Source: Vibrio sp. RE88
GTDB lineage: Bacteria > Pseudomonadota > Gammaproteobacteria > Enterobacterales > Vibrionaceae
NCBI RefSeq assembly: GCF_013113835.1
Contig: NZ_VTYQ01000001.1
Location: 248,001-312,000, forward strand
Length of the DNA: 64,000 nt
Reading direction: 5' to 3'
Position numbers and translations under genes: made by a program. The notes under the pieces are model-generated. The model had not been told where the DNA came from. It searched no databases and was given only the letters and a program-made list of their open reading frames with translations. Below are positions 1 to 8,672 of the stretch, one piece after another. Within the stretch, counting starts at the first letter, position 1, and the number at the start of each line of letters is the position of its first letter.

Positions 1-2604
1 CACTAGAGAGACATTACCAATCAGGCTGTTGACCGACTCGTCGCGTTCAGCGGCCTCGCCTCCAAACTCCACTCGGTAGCCAGCAGGAAACGAGTAGCCT
101 TCCAGCGCTTTTTTGAATTCGTTAAGCACAGTTTGGGGTAACACTCCCGCTTCGATATACCCTTCGATGGTGTTCACGCGAACACCATTACGACGAGTAA
201 TATTGCCTCGACTCGGTGTCAGCTCCAAAGAGGATAAATTAAGTACGGTAGTACCCAGTTCGGTGTCACTTTGCATCAGTGGAAAACGGAGATTGTTTAA
301 GTCACTGTAGCTTTCCCGTTGCTCGTCCTTAACCCGAACGCGGACAGGAACCGACTCCGTCCCTTCAATCACGCTGCCACTTTCTCGGCCGACGAGTGTT
401 GACTGAAGTAAGCCCGCAAATTGATTTAGACTCACCCCATTCATCTGGATCGCCTGCTCATCCACCGTCACACGATACTGAGGCACACCGGATGTGAGGC
501 TCTCACGAGTGTGGGTCACGTGGGGTACTTGAGAAAGGAGCAGGCGAATATCTTCACCAATCGATTTCAGTTGTTCCAGATTGTTGCCATACACTCGCAG
601 TTCAACAGGGGCATTAAACGGTGGGCCCTGTTCTAGCTTTCTGACCAACACTTGAGCTTGTGGCACTTTCTTGTCCAGCAGCGTCTGAAGCTTAGGTATT
701 AAGGCGTTTGCGGTCTGAAAATCGACGGTTTTCACCATTGCCTGAGCAAAGTATGGCGCTTTTTGTTGGTTGCCGACCAGATTGTAATAAAAAGAAGGGA
801 AAGAAGCCCCGACGACCCAATGGACCTGCTCAACGCCTTGTTCAGCTGTGATTAATTCCTGAATAATCTCCGTGGTCGCTTCCGTTGCGTAAATACTCGA
901 TTGTGGAGGAAGAAATACCTGCACTTCAAACATGTCACGGTCAGAGGTCGGGAAAAACTGCTCGGTAAGCTGAGACGTGCTCCAGAACCCGAATAGCGGC
1001 AGCACCAGTGAGAGCCCTACCGCGAGGAAAGGGTGGCGAATCGACCAAGCGACGGAGGCAGAGAACCCTCGGCTGAGGGCCGGAATCGTCACACCAGTCT
1101 GATACCAGTGGTGGCCTTCCTGCTGACGAGGCAAAAAGACACTCGACAACGCCGCGATGATCGAATGGGAAATGATGTAAGAGCCAATCAGAGAAAACGA
1201 CACCGTCAGAGCAATAGCCCCCACAAACTCTCCCGTAGCTCCCGGCATCAAAAAGATTGGCGCAAAGGCCAGCACTGTAGTCAGTGTTGACCCAAGCAGC
1301 GGCACCCATAAGTGTTGAATCGCCTTCATGGCCGATTCCAACTTCGCCATGCCTTTCAATCGATAGCTTTGGATGGTATCGACCATCACGACTGCATTAT
1401 CGACCATGATGCCCAATGCAACGATGAACCCCGTCACCGACATCTGGTTGATAGGAATACCGAGGAACTTCATGAAAGTCGTCGTCATCAGCATGGTCAA
1501 AGGCAGTGCCAAAGCGATGATAACCGCCGCTCGAATACCTAATGTAAACAGCAGAACGGCCAATACCAATGCTAAACCAATCATTAAGCTTTCGCTGAGC
1601 TCAAACAGACGGTTTTCGGTGTAGCCCTGTTGGCTGAACAGCACATCGGCGCTAATTTCTTTTGGTAGCTCTTGCTCGAACTGCGCTAGCACCTTCATGG
1701 CGGCTGGTGTCCATTTATCGACACGCAGATTGGATTGCATGCGCGCCGCAACGATCACCCCTGGCTGACCATCCAGCAACGCCATTTCATCAAACGGAGC
1801 TTTGGCCGAGCGCCTGACTTGTGCAATATCGCCAATTTGAACCGTATGCCCATTTTCATCTACCGCAACAGGCACGTTACGGATTCTTTCCAGTGAGTCC
1901 AGATTGGACGTCAGCTCAAGACCATAGCGGGTATCCTGAGTATTCAGTTCTCCTGCGGAATTTTTTGCATCGGCGCCTTCAAGCACACTGGCAAGTTGCT
2001 GGGCAGAGACACCAAGCGACACCGCATCACTGACATTGAGGTTAACCACGATTTCCTCATCAGGGAGACCGTATTCATCCACAAATTCGGTACCTGACAT
2101 GGTTCTCAGGCGCGTTCCCAGCTCTTTGGCATAGCGCCCCATCGTGAGCAAATCAGGCTCACCAACGCCTTGCCATTTTAGACCTATGATGGTGGTAAAT
2201 GCGTAGGTGCGATCACTGTCTAATTCAGGCGGCAAAGCTTCCGCGGGCAGTTCCGGTTCTACATCAGACAGCTTGTCGCGCACTTTAGACCAGATCGGAT
2301 CGGAGTCTGTTATCGATTCATTCAGCTCAACGCCTATCACTGCAATCCCCATGCGTGACGTCGACGTAATGAGATTAATTTCATCGATCTGCCTGAGCTT
2401 ATTCTCGATGACTTCTGTCACTAGTGATTCCACCCGAGTCGCACTCGCGCCGGGATAAACCGCTGTGATGGTCGCGTTGCGATTAGCAATAATCGGGTCT
2501 TCGGCTCTGGGCAAAGTCTGAAACGCAGATAAGCCACTGACAATAAGAAACGCCACAGCAAGAATCATCAAACGGGTATTGGAAAGGATACTTTGATACT
2601 TCAT
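1..2604 (-). CDS. RND efflux transporter permease, 3' end missing
   Basis: Inner-membrane proton-driven efflux permease of the HAE1/AcrB-like RND superfamily, expected to form a trimer and work with the lipoprotein adaptor encoded just upstream. The frame is open from ATG at 2604 to the window edge (868 codons); full-length relatives are just over 1000 residues, so the C-terminal part lies outside. Visible are an N-terminal membrane segment (MKYQSILSNTRLMILAVAFL), the first porter loop with PRAEDP, and the central membrane bundle. TM4 carries LGIMVDNAVVMVD, so only one of the two adjacent aspartates of the AcrB proton relay is present, the other being Asn. It starts 8 bases after the adaptor stop, so the two are one operon under the TetR regulator. 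Substrate cannot be read from sequence. Confidence 0.93.
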   Translation of the reverse strand, partial: MKYQSILSNTRLMILAVAFLIVSGLSAFQTLPRAEDPIIANRNATITAVYPGASATRVESLVTEVIENKLRQIDEINLITSTSRMGIAVIGVELNESITDSDPIWSKVRDKLSDVEPELPAEALPPELDSDRTYAFTTIIGLKWQGVGEPDLLTMGRYAKELGTRLRTMSGTEFVDEYGLPDEEIVVNLNVSDAVSLGVSAQQLASVLEGADAKNSAGELNTQDTRYGLELTSNLDSLERIRNVPVAVDENGHTVQIGDIAQVRRSAKAPFDEMALLDGQPGVIVAARMQSNLRVDKWTPAAMKVLAQFEQELPKEISADVLFSQQGYTENRLFELSESLMIGLALVLAVLLFTLGIRAAVIIALALPLTMLMTTTFMKFLGIPINQMSVTGFIVALGIMVDNAVVMVDTIQSYRLKGMAKLESAMKAIQHLWVPLLGSTLTTVLAFAPIFLMPGATGEFVGAIALTVSFSLIGSYIISHSIIAALSSVFLPRQQEGHHWYQTGVTIPALSRGFSASVAWSIRHPFLAVGLSLVLPLFGFWSTSQLTEQFFPTSDRDMFEVQVFLPPQSSIYATEATTEIIQELITAEQGVEQVHWVVGASFPSFYYNLVGNQQKAPYFAQAMVKTVDFQTANALIPKLQTLLDKKVPQAQVLVRKLEQGPPFNAPVELRVYGNNLEQLKSIGEDIRLLLSQVPHVTHTRESLTSGVPQYRVTVDEQAIQMNGVSLNQFAGLLQSTLVGRESGSVIEGTESVPVRVRVKDEQRESYSDLNNLRFPLMQSDTELGTTVLNLSSLELTPSRGNITRRNGVRVNTIEGYIEAGVLPQTVLNEFKKALEGYSFPAGYRVEFGGEAAERDESVNSLIGNVSLV

Positions 2605-2612
2605 GGCGACAC

Positions 2613-3698
2613 TCACTCAGCAGTTTGCACTGGTTGACCAGGGACCACTTTATGCAGCCCGGAAGTCACGATTTCGTCACCACCGCGAAGGCTGCCTTGT
2701 ACATACACTGAATCGTTGCTGGCAAATAGAACATTCACCACTCTTCGCTCAATAATTTTCTGCCCCTGTTCTGAGCCCAAGGTGTACACATTCCATGTAC
2801 CACGAACCCCATCGGTCAGTGCCGTGGCAGGAATCCAGAATCCACTATCGCTATACGATTTTTCAAAGGTCAGATAAGCCAATTCACCATCCAATACAGC
2901 CCCGCTGTCCTGAAGAAGAAAACGCAACCCGACACTGCGAGAATTACTGTCAACGTTCGAAGGATGAGAAAGTAAGGTGGCCGCATAGGGCTTATCGTTG
3001 ACGGTTATGCTGACATTTTTGAGCTGAGAGAATTTCTTGATGTCTTTACGATTAATACCAATCAGCGCTTCTTTGTTGTCGGATGACAGTAAAGATAAGG
3101 TCGCAGTGCCCGTGGATACCACATCACCTATCGATACAAAACGTTTACTCACCACTCCCGTATAAGGCGCTTTTAGTATCGACTTTTCTAGTTTGAGTGA
3201 ATTGGCTTCAAGCGCAGATTTTACTCGCAGTGCGTTAGCGGCAAGGCTCTCTTTCTCACTGGTGAGCGCATCAATTTCAGACTCAGAACTGAAACCTTTC
3301 TTTTGCAGCGAATACTGACGTTTAAGATTACTGTCGGTCAATTTGGCCTGAGAACGGATCTCCTCCAGTTGTGCCAACAGCTCATTTCTCTCAGCATCAA
3401 GTAATTGAGTGTCCAGCGTCACTAGGGTATCACCTGGCTTAACTTGATCACCCACATCCACATTGATACTGAGCACTTTCCCTGCCAGTTCAAAACCAAG
3501 GTTTGCTCGCTGCGCTGCCTGAACAACACCGACATATTCTCTCGGGACAACGTATCCATCACTTTTCTCAATGTTTTTTGAGTCTACGGTGATGAGGTTT
3601 ATTGGTTTAGGTTCTTCACCCACGGATTCAGAGCATCCAGAAACCAGCAATAGAGTTGTCATTACCAGCGCTGTCGCCATTTTATTCTGATACAGCAT
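2613..3698 (-). CDS. RND efflux periplasmic adaptor (membrane fusion) lipoprotein
   Basis: Periplasmic adaptor of a tripartite RND pump, linking the inner-membrane permease to an outer-membrane channel. 361 residues, normal for the family. The N-terminus is a lipoprotein signal ending in the lipobox VSGC, so it is probably lipid-anchored. The family order is visible: lipoyl half (GFELAGKVLSINVDVGDQVK, about residue 70), an alpha-helical hairpin rich in E/L/K (about 95-155), the second lipoyl half (LKAPYTGVVSKRFVSIGDVV), then beta-barrel and membrane-proximal domains. No outer-membrane channel gene is seen next to it, so a TolC-type partner is probably encoded elsewhere. It is first in a two-gene operon with the permease and reads away from the TetR gene; its promoter region contains the two palindromes at 3730-3791. 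Confidence 0.93.
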   Translation of the reverse strand: MLYQNKMATALVMTTLLLVSGCSESVGEEPKPINLITVDSKNIEKSDGYVVPREYVGVVQAAQRANLGFELAGKVLSINVDVGDQVKPGDTLVTLDTQLLDAERNELLAQLEEIRSQAKLTDSNLKRQYSLQKKGFSSESEIDALTSEKESLAANALRVKSALEANSLKLEKSILKAPYTGVVSKRFVSIGDVVSTGTATLSLLSSDNKEALIGINRKDIKKFSQLKNVSITVNDKPYAATLLSHPSNVDSNSRSVGLRFLLQDSGAVLDGELAYLTFEKSYSDSGFWIPATALTDGVRGTWNVYTLGSEQGQKIIERRVVNVLFASNDSVYVQGSLRGGDEIVTSGLHKVVPGQPVQTAE

Positions 3699-3729
3699 AA
3701 GTCAGCCTCGTTAACCAAAAATCAACAAT

Positions 3730-3791
3730 CAAACTAGACGGTCTAGTTTGATCGCATATTAAACAGTAACAAAACTAGACTGTCCAGTTTG
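3730..3791. promoter_or_regulatory. Pair of palindromic TetR operators
   Basis: Two related palindromes lie between the divergent adaptor and TetR genes. The first (3730-3750) is a perfect inverted repeat of CAAACTAGAC around one central base. The second (3771-3791) has the half sites AAACTAGAC and GTCCAGTTT and is slightly imperfect. The centres are about 41 bp apart, roughly four helical turns, on the same DNA face. Placement and symmetry fit autoregulation and repression of the pump by the adjacent TetR protein; binding is inferred. Confidence 0.8.
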
Positions 3792-3835
3792 ATATTGATA
3801 TGTTTGGCTCGTGTCCTGCAAATTGCGAAAGATCG

Positions 3836-4435
3836 ATGACAAGTGCCAGTGAATTAAAACGCCAAAGAATTCTCCAAGCGGCCACTGAATTATTCGGTGT
3901 CCACGGCTACGGTGCCAGTATGGATAGTATTTCGAAGCTCGCAGATGTTTCGAAACAAACCATCTACTCGCATTTCAAAACCAAGGACTTGTTGTTTGAA
4001 ACATGCATGAGAAACAAATGCTTGGAGTATCAAGCGAACGAAGCGGTGCTTGATCTCAGCCTGCCAATTGAAGAGGCTTTGGTGAAATTTGGGATAGGTT
4101 TTCACCAAACTCTGCTGAACCCAGGTGCCCAACAAACGTATCGAAATGCGGTCAGCAACATCGATACGCACCCTGAGTTTACCGCCACCTATTTAGAGTA
4201 CGGCCCGATTCAAACAACCAAAATGCTTGAGCAATATCTGGATAAGAAAGTTGAAGACGGCACCATCCAACTTGATGTCTCCAGTCATCAAAGCGCCATT
4301 CAGTTACTGCTGATGTTTCATGGCAAGGCGGTCTACTGGCGCTATCTCGGTGAGAACATCGAAGAATCGCACGAACAAAAGCATCAATACATCAAGAGTT
4401 GTGTCGACCTGTTCTTGAGCCACACGCTAAAGTAA
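3836..4435 (+). CDS. TetR/AcrR-family regulator of the RND pump
   Basis: DNA-binding repressor with an N-terminal TetR helix-turn-helix (RQRILQAATELFGVHGYGAS followed by SKLADVSKQTIYSHFKTKD, about residues 8-55) and a helical ligand domain resembling the AefR-like C-terminal family. The frame could begin at 3800, but that would add 12 untypical residues and overlap the operator zone; ATG at 3836 (MTSASELKRQ) gives a normal N-terminus and 199 residues. It is transcribed divergently from the pump operon, with two palindromes between them, the classical layout of a local efflux repressor. The inducer is unknown. Confidence 0.9.
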   Translation: MTSASELKRQRILQAATELFGVHGYGASMDSISKLADVSKQTIYSHFKTKDLLFETCMRNKCLEYQANEAVLDLSLPIEEALVKFGIGFHQTLLNPGAQQTYRNAVSNIDTHPEFTATYLEYGPIQTTKMLEQYLDKKVEDGTIQLDVSSHQSAIQLLLMFHGKAVYWRYLGENIEESHEQKHQYIKSCVDLFLSHTLK

Positions 4436-4448
4436 CCTCTTTCCGAAC

Positions 4449-4480
4449 TTGGGCTCAGAACGCTTCTGACGCCCAAAATT
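4449..4480 (+). terminator. Probable terminator after TetR gene
   Basis: Hairpin with arms TTGGGCTCAGAA (4449-4460) and TTCTGACGCCCAA (4464-4476), one bulged base, a 3-base loop and a T-rich tail downstream. It lies 13 bases after the TetR stop codon. Confidence 0.55.
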
Positions 4481-4524
4481 TATCTCTCCTTTTCTCAATA
4501 GGTTAAGCCATCTCTCCATGGCAA

Positions 4525-4593
4525 TGGTTCATTTGGTGTTGATCTTATTTATGAACCCATCTATATTTATGACCCATCACACCAAATGAACCA
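4525..4593. repeat. 15-bp inverted repeat overlapping recombinase start
   Basis: Perfect inverted repeat, TGGTTCATTTGGTGT at 4525-4539 and its complement at 4579-4593, separated by 39 bp. The spacer holds two near-identical direct copies of TTTATGA(A)CCCATC. The right arm covers the ATG at 4586 of the recombinase-like gene. It could be an operator, a recombination site, or an mRNA hairpin that hides the start; the sequence does not decide. Confidence 0.75.
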
Positions 4594-5251
4594 AAACATT
4601 TTTATGGCGACGTACCTTTACTCTCGATTTTCTCCAAAAAACCAAGCCTACTCTCAGCAACTTGAGCAAATGCAGAGTTGCGCTCCTGAAGCAAAACACT
4701 TTCAGGACAAAGTGCGTGGATACGTTCCAGCGATGGAGCGTCCTGAATTCATAAAGCTTTTAGACACGCTAAAAACTGGCGATACCGTGGTCATTTGGTG
4801 GCTAAGTGCATTTGGCCATGATTTTAGTCAGGCACTTGGCGTGGTGGAACGACTTCAAAACAAAGGCGTCAATTTACAAACTGTATGTGAGCCCTTGCGA
4901 CTCGAACCCAACACAATACAAAGCCAAACTCTACTCGCCCTGCTGTCGGGTTACGGGCAAGTGCAGACTCAGCATCGTTTATTCGCGGCAGAGATGGGAC
5001 GTAAGCAGCTCAAAGATAACCCTGAACTGTGGAAACAGAAGTTCCGTGGCCGCCCAGCCGATAAACAGAAACATCGCCAGATTGCCGAACTCTTGATGCA
5101 AGGTAAAACACTGCATAGCGTGGCAGAACAATGCGATGTCAGCCTATCGACAGTTAAAAGAGTCAAAGCCAAGCTCCAGCAAGATGATGATGAGGGCTGC
5201 CTAAAACGCCGAGCAAAAGGTTCGTCTGCTTGTGGGGAAAATGATGAGTAA
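4586..5251 (+). CDS. Small serine recombinase (resolvase/invertase-like)
   Basis: Resembles the resolvase/invertase family. The N-terminus YLYSRFSPKNQAYSQQLEQM aligns with the catalytic-serine motif (Y-R-x-S...Q), followed by a middle segment like the catalytic core (KTGDTVVIWWLSAFGHDF, the position of the usual 'DRLGRS' motif, here changed). The C-terminus has a resolvase-type helix-turn-helix (GRPADKQKHRQIAELLMQGK ... VSLSTVKRVKAKL). Residues of the usual DRLxR loop are not conserved, so strand exchange may be lost and the protein may only bind DNA. ATG at 4586 lies inside the inverted-repeat arm and lacks a good ribosome site; ATG at 4604 is an alternative. Its end overlaps the start of the MFS gene, so the two are probably co-expressed. 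No transposon genes are nearby. Confidence 0.75.
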   Translation: MNQNIFMATYLYSRFSPKNQAYSQQLEQMQSCAPEAKHFQDKVRGYVPAMERPEFIKLLDTLKTGDTVVIWWLSAFGHDFSQALGVVERLQNKGVNLQTVCEPLRLEPNTIQSQTLLALLSGYGQVQTQHRLFAAEMGRKQLKDNPELWKQKFRGRPADKQKHRQIAELLMQGKTLHSVAEQCDVSLSTVKRVKAKLQQDDDEGCLKRRAKGSSACGENDE

Positions 5252-6446
5252 TGCTATCCAGCCAAGAGCCATTCTGCTCGCCTGCTTAATCATCAGTATT
5301 GGCCAGTTAAGCATGGGGCTGGTGTTCCCTTCACTACCGTGGATAGCTCGCGACTTTAGCATCTCACTCGATCAGGCTCAGTTGTTAGTCAGTGTGTACT
5401 TACTTGGCTTTGGGCCTTCACAGTTACTATACGGTCCTATCTCCGATTCGCTAGGACGCAAAAAGGTATTGCTGGCAGGTTTATTAATTGCACTGACAGG
5501 CTTAGTGCTGATTATCTCCTTCAGCGACTCATTTACCGGAATGGTACTTGGACGATTGCTGCAAGGCTTAGGAACGGGTTGCTGCGCGGTATTGGCCCGA
5601 GCCTCAACCAGAGATCGCTACAGTGGTGCCCAACTGCCTGTCGCCCTTTCTTACATCGCTATGGCGGCGTCAATCACACCTTTGATAGCACCAGTATTGG
5701 GCGGCTTTATCAACTTCCACTTCGGCTGGAGTATGGTGTTTGTCTCATTACTGGGTTATGTAGCTATCGCTTGGGCGATCATTGCGATTCGTTTTGATGA
5801 AACATTGAGCCAAACCAAGCCTCTACCTTCACCGGTCAATATGCTGAGACAATATCGCGAATTACTCACCTCTCGATACTTCATCAGCTTCGCCAGTATC
5901 GGCTGGTTGAACTTCAGCCTGATGATCACCACCGTCTCAGTGATGCCGTTTATCATGCAAGATCAGATTGGGATGACATCGGATGAATACGCCATGTGGG
6001 CGCTCATTCCAGCACTGGGCATGCTGACAGGTACCAGTATCTGCAATCGAGTAAGACCGATAATTGGCAGTAAGAAAATGCTGCTGTGCACACCTGTATT
6101 GCACCTTGCTTCTGCGCTATGGTTTTTCTTCTGCCCGCTTGAGCCACTCTATCTGATGTTTGGTCAGCTATTGATGATTTTAGGTAACGGGATAGCCCTA
6201 CCCTGTGCTCAGGCAATGGTGATGCAACCCTACAAGAAACAAGCGGGCGCGGCGGCGGCCATGTCTGGTGGCGGACAAATGATCATCTCATCTATCGTCA
6301 GCATGGCGCTGGTCACACTGGGTTTGAATCAAGCATGGCACTTGAGCTTTGTGATTCTCGCATTCGCCGCCATTACACTGGGTAACATTGTACGTGGGTT
6401 CAGTACTCATGAAGCCTTGGTGCAGAAAGAGCGTCAACCCGTATGA
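5241..6446 (+). CDS. MFS multidrug efflux transporter (Bcr/CflA-EmrD type)
   Basis: Twelve-helix drug:proton antiporter of the DHA1 branch of the major facilitator superfamily, about 400 residues. The N-terminal half has the motif-A region GPISDSLGRKKVLLAGLL between TM2 and TM3 and the LGRLLQGLGTGCCAV segment with the conserved Arg of TM4. The start was set at ATG 5241 (ATG 5244 is equivalent), behind a GGGGA ribosome site; a GTG at 5232 is less likely. The start lies inside the last codons of the recombinase-like gene, so translation is probably coupled. It converges with the Crp-like gene 11 bases downstream. Substrate is unknown. Confidence 0.9.
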   Translation: MMSNAIQPRAILLACLIISIGQLSMGLVFPSLPWIARDFSISLDQAQLLVSVYLLGFGPSQLLYGPISDSLGRKKVLLAGLLIALTGLVLIISFSDSFTGMVLGRLLQGLGTGCCAVLARASTRDRYSGAQLPVALSYIAMAASITPLIAPVLGGFINFHFGWSMVFVSLLGYVAIAWAIIAIRFDETLSQTKPLPSPVNMLRQYRELLTSRYFISFASIGWLNFSLMITTVSVMPFIMQDQIGMTSDEYAMWALIPALGMLTGTSICNRVRPIIGSKKMLLCTPVLHLASALWFFFCPLEPLYLMFGQLLMILGNGIALPCAQAMVMQPYKKQAGAAAAMSGGGQMIISSIVSMALVTLGLNQAWHLSFVILAFAAITLGNIVRGFSTHEALVQKERQPV

Positions 6447-6457
6447 TCTTCCAGTAT

Positions 6458-7126
6458 TTACACGGTTGGATTTCGGTCAAGAGAAGCGTGTATATGAATC
6501 TTTTTGTAACCTAATGAGATAGCGCCTTCTGCTTGCAGCTTGTTCAACTGCAACCCGACCGCTTCTTTAGTCACGCCCAGTAAACAAGCCAGATCCATTT
6601 GGCTCATCGCTAAAGTGTCGGTATTTTGCCAACGACTTAGCTGAGACAACATGGCTTTCGTCCTCTCCAACAATGGCTGGAACACGATATCTTCCAGCCT
6701 TCGGTTGTAATGGACCACATACTGAGCCAACTGGTGACTGATACAGTGCCACAGCTGAGGATTTTGGTCAGCTACGGCCATAAAATCGGCTAATGAGAAC
6801 TGAATCAACTCAGTTTCGACTAAAGCAATCGCATCATTAGGTCTTTTACCACCGCCAAAACAACCGATCACACCAAACCATTCGCCCTGGCTGAGATCCT
6901 TAATAATGAACTCTTTGCCAGATTCACTAAATTTGGTGATTCTCACCGTCCCGCGGTTAACGAAAAACAGATGCTTGGCCTCATCACCTGCATAATGAAT
7001 ATACTGTTTTTCGGCGTAGAGAACTTTGCTCTGAGTGGCCTCAAGCTTGGCGCGCAGTGCAGGTTCTAACTGCTCAAAACTCGAGCCCAACAGTTCACTT
7101 TGCCCTTCTGTCTGATTCTTTTCCAT
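6458..7126 (-). CDS. Crp/Fnr-family transcriptional regulator
   Basis: Cyclic-nucleotide-binding-like sensor domain (about residues 15-125, with VLYAEKQYIHYAGDEAKHLF and the GEWFG turn) followed by a dimer helix and a Crp-type winged helix (MDLACLLGVTKEAVGLQLNK). 222 residues, typical. There is no N-terminal cysteine cluster, so an Fnr-type iron-sulfur sensor is unlikely. It is divergent from the secreted GlcG/HbpS-like gene, with a perfect palindrome (7142-7159) 15 bases upstream of its start, a likely autoregulatory site. Its effector is not evident. Confidence 0.88.
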   Translation of the reverse strand: MEKNQTEGQSELLGSSFEQLEPALRAKLEATQSKVLYAEKQYIHYAGDEAKHLFFVNRGTVRITKFSESGKEFIIKDLSQGEWFGVIGCFGGGKRPNDAIALVETELIQFSLADFMAVADQNPQLWHCISHQLAQYVVHYNRRLEDIVFQPLLERTKAMLSQLSRWQNTDTLAMSQMDLACLLGVTKEAVGLQLNKLQAEGAISLGYKKIHIHASLDRNPTV

Positions 7127-7141
7127 AAAAACAATCCAAAT

Positions 7142-7159
7142 TGTAGAGTCGTCTCTACA
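7142..7159. promoter_or_regulatory. Palindrome in Crp-like/HbpS-like divergent promoter
   Basis: TGTAGAG and CTCTACA flank a 4-base centre in the 81-bp gap between the divergent starts. The size fits a Crp-family dimer site, although it is not the Crp consensus. Its link to the adjacent regulator is inferred from position. Confidence 0.55.
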
Positions 7160-7207
7160 CCGATGGGTATAAATACCTCTCCAACGAATTCATATCTAGG
7201 AGAGCCC

Positions 7208-7690
7208 ATGTTGAACAAGTTCACCACGACACTTGCCAGCCTATTTTTTGGAATCTCATCCGTTCAAGCTACGGAGATACCAAGCAAATTCTACCTGCCA
7301 ACCAATGTTGCAGAACAAATCGCCAAAGAAGCCATCGCTGAGTGCAATGCTGTTAACGTTCCGATTTCGGTTTCCGTTGTCAATGACCAAGGTCGATTGC
7401 TCTATTTCTATCGTGGCGAAAGCACTGGTAGCAACACCGTTCACACCAGCTTTCGTAAAGCCTATACTTCCGCCACCCTTAAGGCGCCAACTTCAGCGTT
7501 AACCGGCGCAGTTGAAGCAAAAGGGTTTAGCCAGTTGGGTAAGATGGAAGATGATATTCTTATCCTAACGGGTGGGCTACCCATTACGTATAAAGGTACG
7601 GTCATCGGTGCAATTGGTTTATCCGGCGCGCCCAACCCTCTTATTGAAGAAGAGTGTGGCAACAAAGCCATTAGTAAAATCGCTCTCTGA
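7208..7690 (+). CDS. Secreted GlcG/HbpS-like (DUF336) protein
   Basis: Member of the GlcG/HbpS family, small alpha/beta proteins of which some bind heme or sit beside redox enzymes. ATG at 7208 is preferred: CTAGGAGA lies just upstream and the protein then begins with a signal peptide (MLNKFTTTLASLFFGISSVQ, cut after Ala), giving 160 residues. Family features are the DQGRLLYFYRGE strand, FRKAYTSATLKAPTS helix and GGLPITYKGTVIGAIGLSGA strand pair near the C-terminus. It is divergent from the Crp-like regulator and followed by a terminator, so it is a single-gene unit. Export to the periplasm is inferred; ligand unknown. Confidence 0.85.
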   Translation: MLNKFTTTLASLFFGISSVQATEIPSKFYLPTNVAEQIAKEAIAECNAVNVPISVSVVNDQGRLLYFYRGESTGSNTVHTSFRKAYTSATLKAPTSALTGAVEAKGFSQLGKMEDDILILTGGLPITYKGTVIGAIGLSGAPNPLIEEECGNKAISKIAL

Positions 7691-7694
7691 CTTT

Positions 7695-7718
7695 AACCAC
7701 TCATGAAAATGAGTGGTT
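7695..7718 (+). terminator. Terminator after HbpS-like gene
   Basis: Perfect 10-bp stem AACCACTCAT / ATGAGTGGTT with a GAAA loop, followed by TTCTTCCT, four bases after the stop codon. Confidence 0.75.
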
Positions 7719-7978
7719 TCTTCCTCGCTTAACAGTATTGTATTCCTACCTTTATAATTAGCTCCCACCTAAATCTAAACATTTCTCTATATTTTTTCAC
7801 GTAAGAAACTGGCTACAATTTTAATATATCTTGAACAACTTCAATTTTTTGTCGAGAGACCCATTTAATATCATCTCAAATATTAAAAACAACCTATTTA
7901 CATAGATTTACTATTAAATTTCATTTATTTACGACAATTTAAATATAATAATTTTGAATGTTAACAAAGGACGTAAAT

Positions 7979-8626
7979 ATGAAACGTGTACTATTATCCT
8001 CTATGCTATTAATATCTTTAACTTCGGAGTCAAAGGAATATTTAACTTACATCAATCCCGAGATTAAAAGTGATTTAATTGAAGACGTAAATAGGCAAAC
8101 TGCTCGATCTATCTTTGAAACTCGAGAGAACACAAATGGTGTAAGCAGTATGTATCTAAAGGAAATCATCTATAACAATGAAACCAGAGCTTTGCCTAGT
8201 TATATCATTGAAGCAGAAGACATTATTGAAGCAAAGGAGATTGCAAATCAGACTTTTGATTTAGAAGGTAATTTATCTCGACATATTAGCATAGTGCCAC
8301 TAGGTAGTGGCTGGATAAATTCAGACAGTCTTGCTCTGCAAAGTTATAATATTCAGTTCACATGGAATAGTGATTCGTCTCCAGAAGTTGTGAATAATAT
8401 TCTAGGTATAGATCTTCAACATGTCGTTTATTTAAGTAGAAAAGGCATTGTCACCGACTCATATATTGACTCTCAAACTTTTTATGTTGGTGCTGATCTT
8501 CCGGTATTTTCTCTTATTGTAAAATCTCAAGATATGGAATCAGCAGAGAATCTTGCTAAGAGTTTTGCAATGGTTAATCAAGGATACGCGAGTACGAATG
8601 TGAAGAAGATTGGTATTAGAAATTAA
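7979..8626 (+). CDS. AT-rich secreted protein of unknown function
   Basis: No family recognised. ATG at 7979 follows AAAGGA at the right spacing; the longer frame from 7958 lacks a ribosome site. The 215-residue product starts with a basic, hydrophobic signal-like segment (MKRVLLSSMLLISLTS) and is otherwise polar and acidic, with two similar segments (SYIIEAEDIIEAKEIANQTF and SLIVKSQDMESAENLAKSF) about 125 residues apart, suggesting an internal duplication of a small domain. The gene and the roughly 260 bases before it are clearly more AT-rich than their neighbours, which suggests recent acquisition. It is flanked by its own terminator and by unrelated genes. Confidence 0.7.
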   Translation: MKRVLLSSMLLISLTSESKEYLTYINPEIKSDLIEDVNRQTARSIFETRENTNGVSSMYLKEIIYNNETRALPSYIIEAEDIIEAKEIANQTFDLEGNLSRHISIVPLGSGWINSDSLALQSYNIQFTWNSDSSPEVVNNILGIDLQHVVYLSRKGIVTDSYIDSQTFYVGADLPVFSLIVKSQDMESAENLAKSFAMVNQGYASTNVKKIGIRN

Positions 8627-8631
8627 CAAGT

Positions 8632-8661
8632 AAAGCCACTTCATAGCCATGAGGTGGCTTT
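8632..8661 (+). terminator. Terminator after AT-rich orphan
   Basis: Stem AAAGCCACTTCAT / ATGAGGTGGCTTT with one G-T pair and an AGCC loop, then TATTTAT. It also faces the convergent cytochrome b561 gene and may serve both. Confidence 0.75.
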
Positions 8662-8672
8662 ATTTATCTCAG

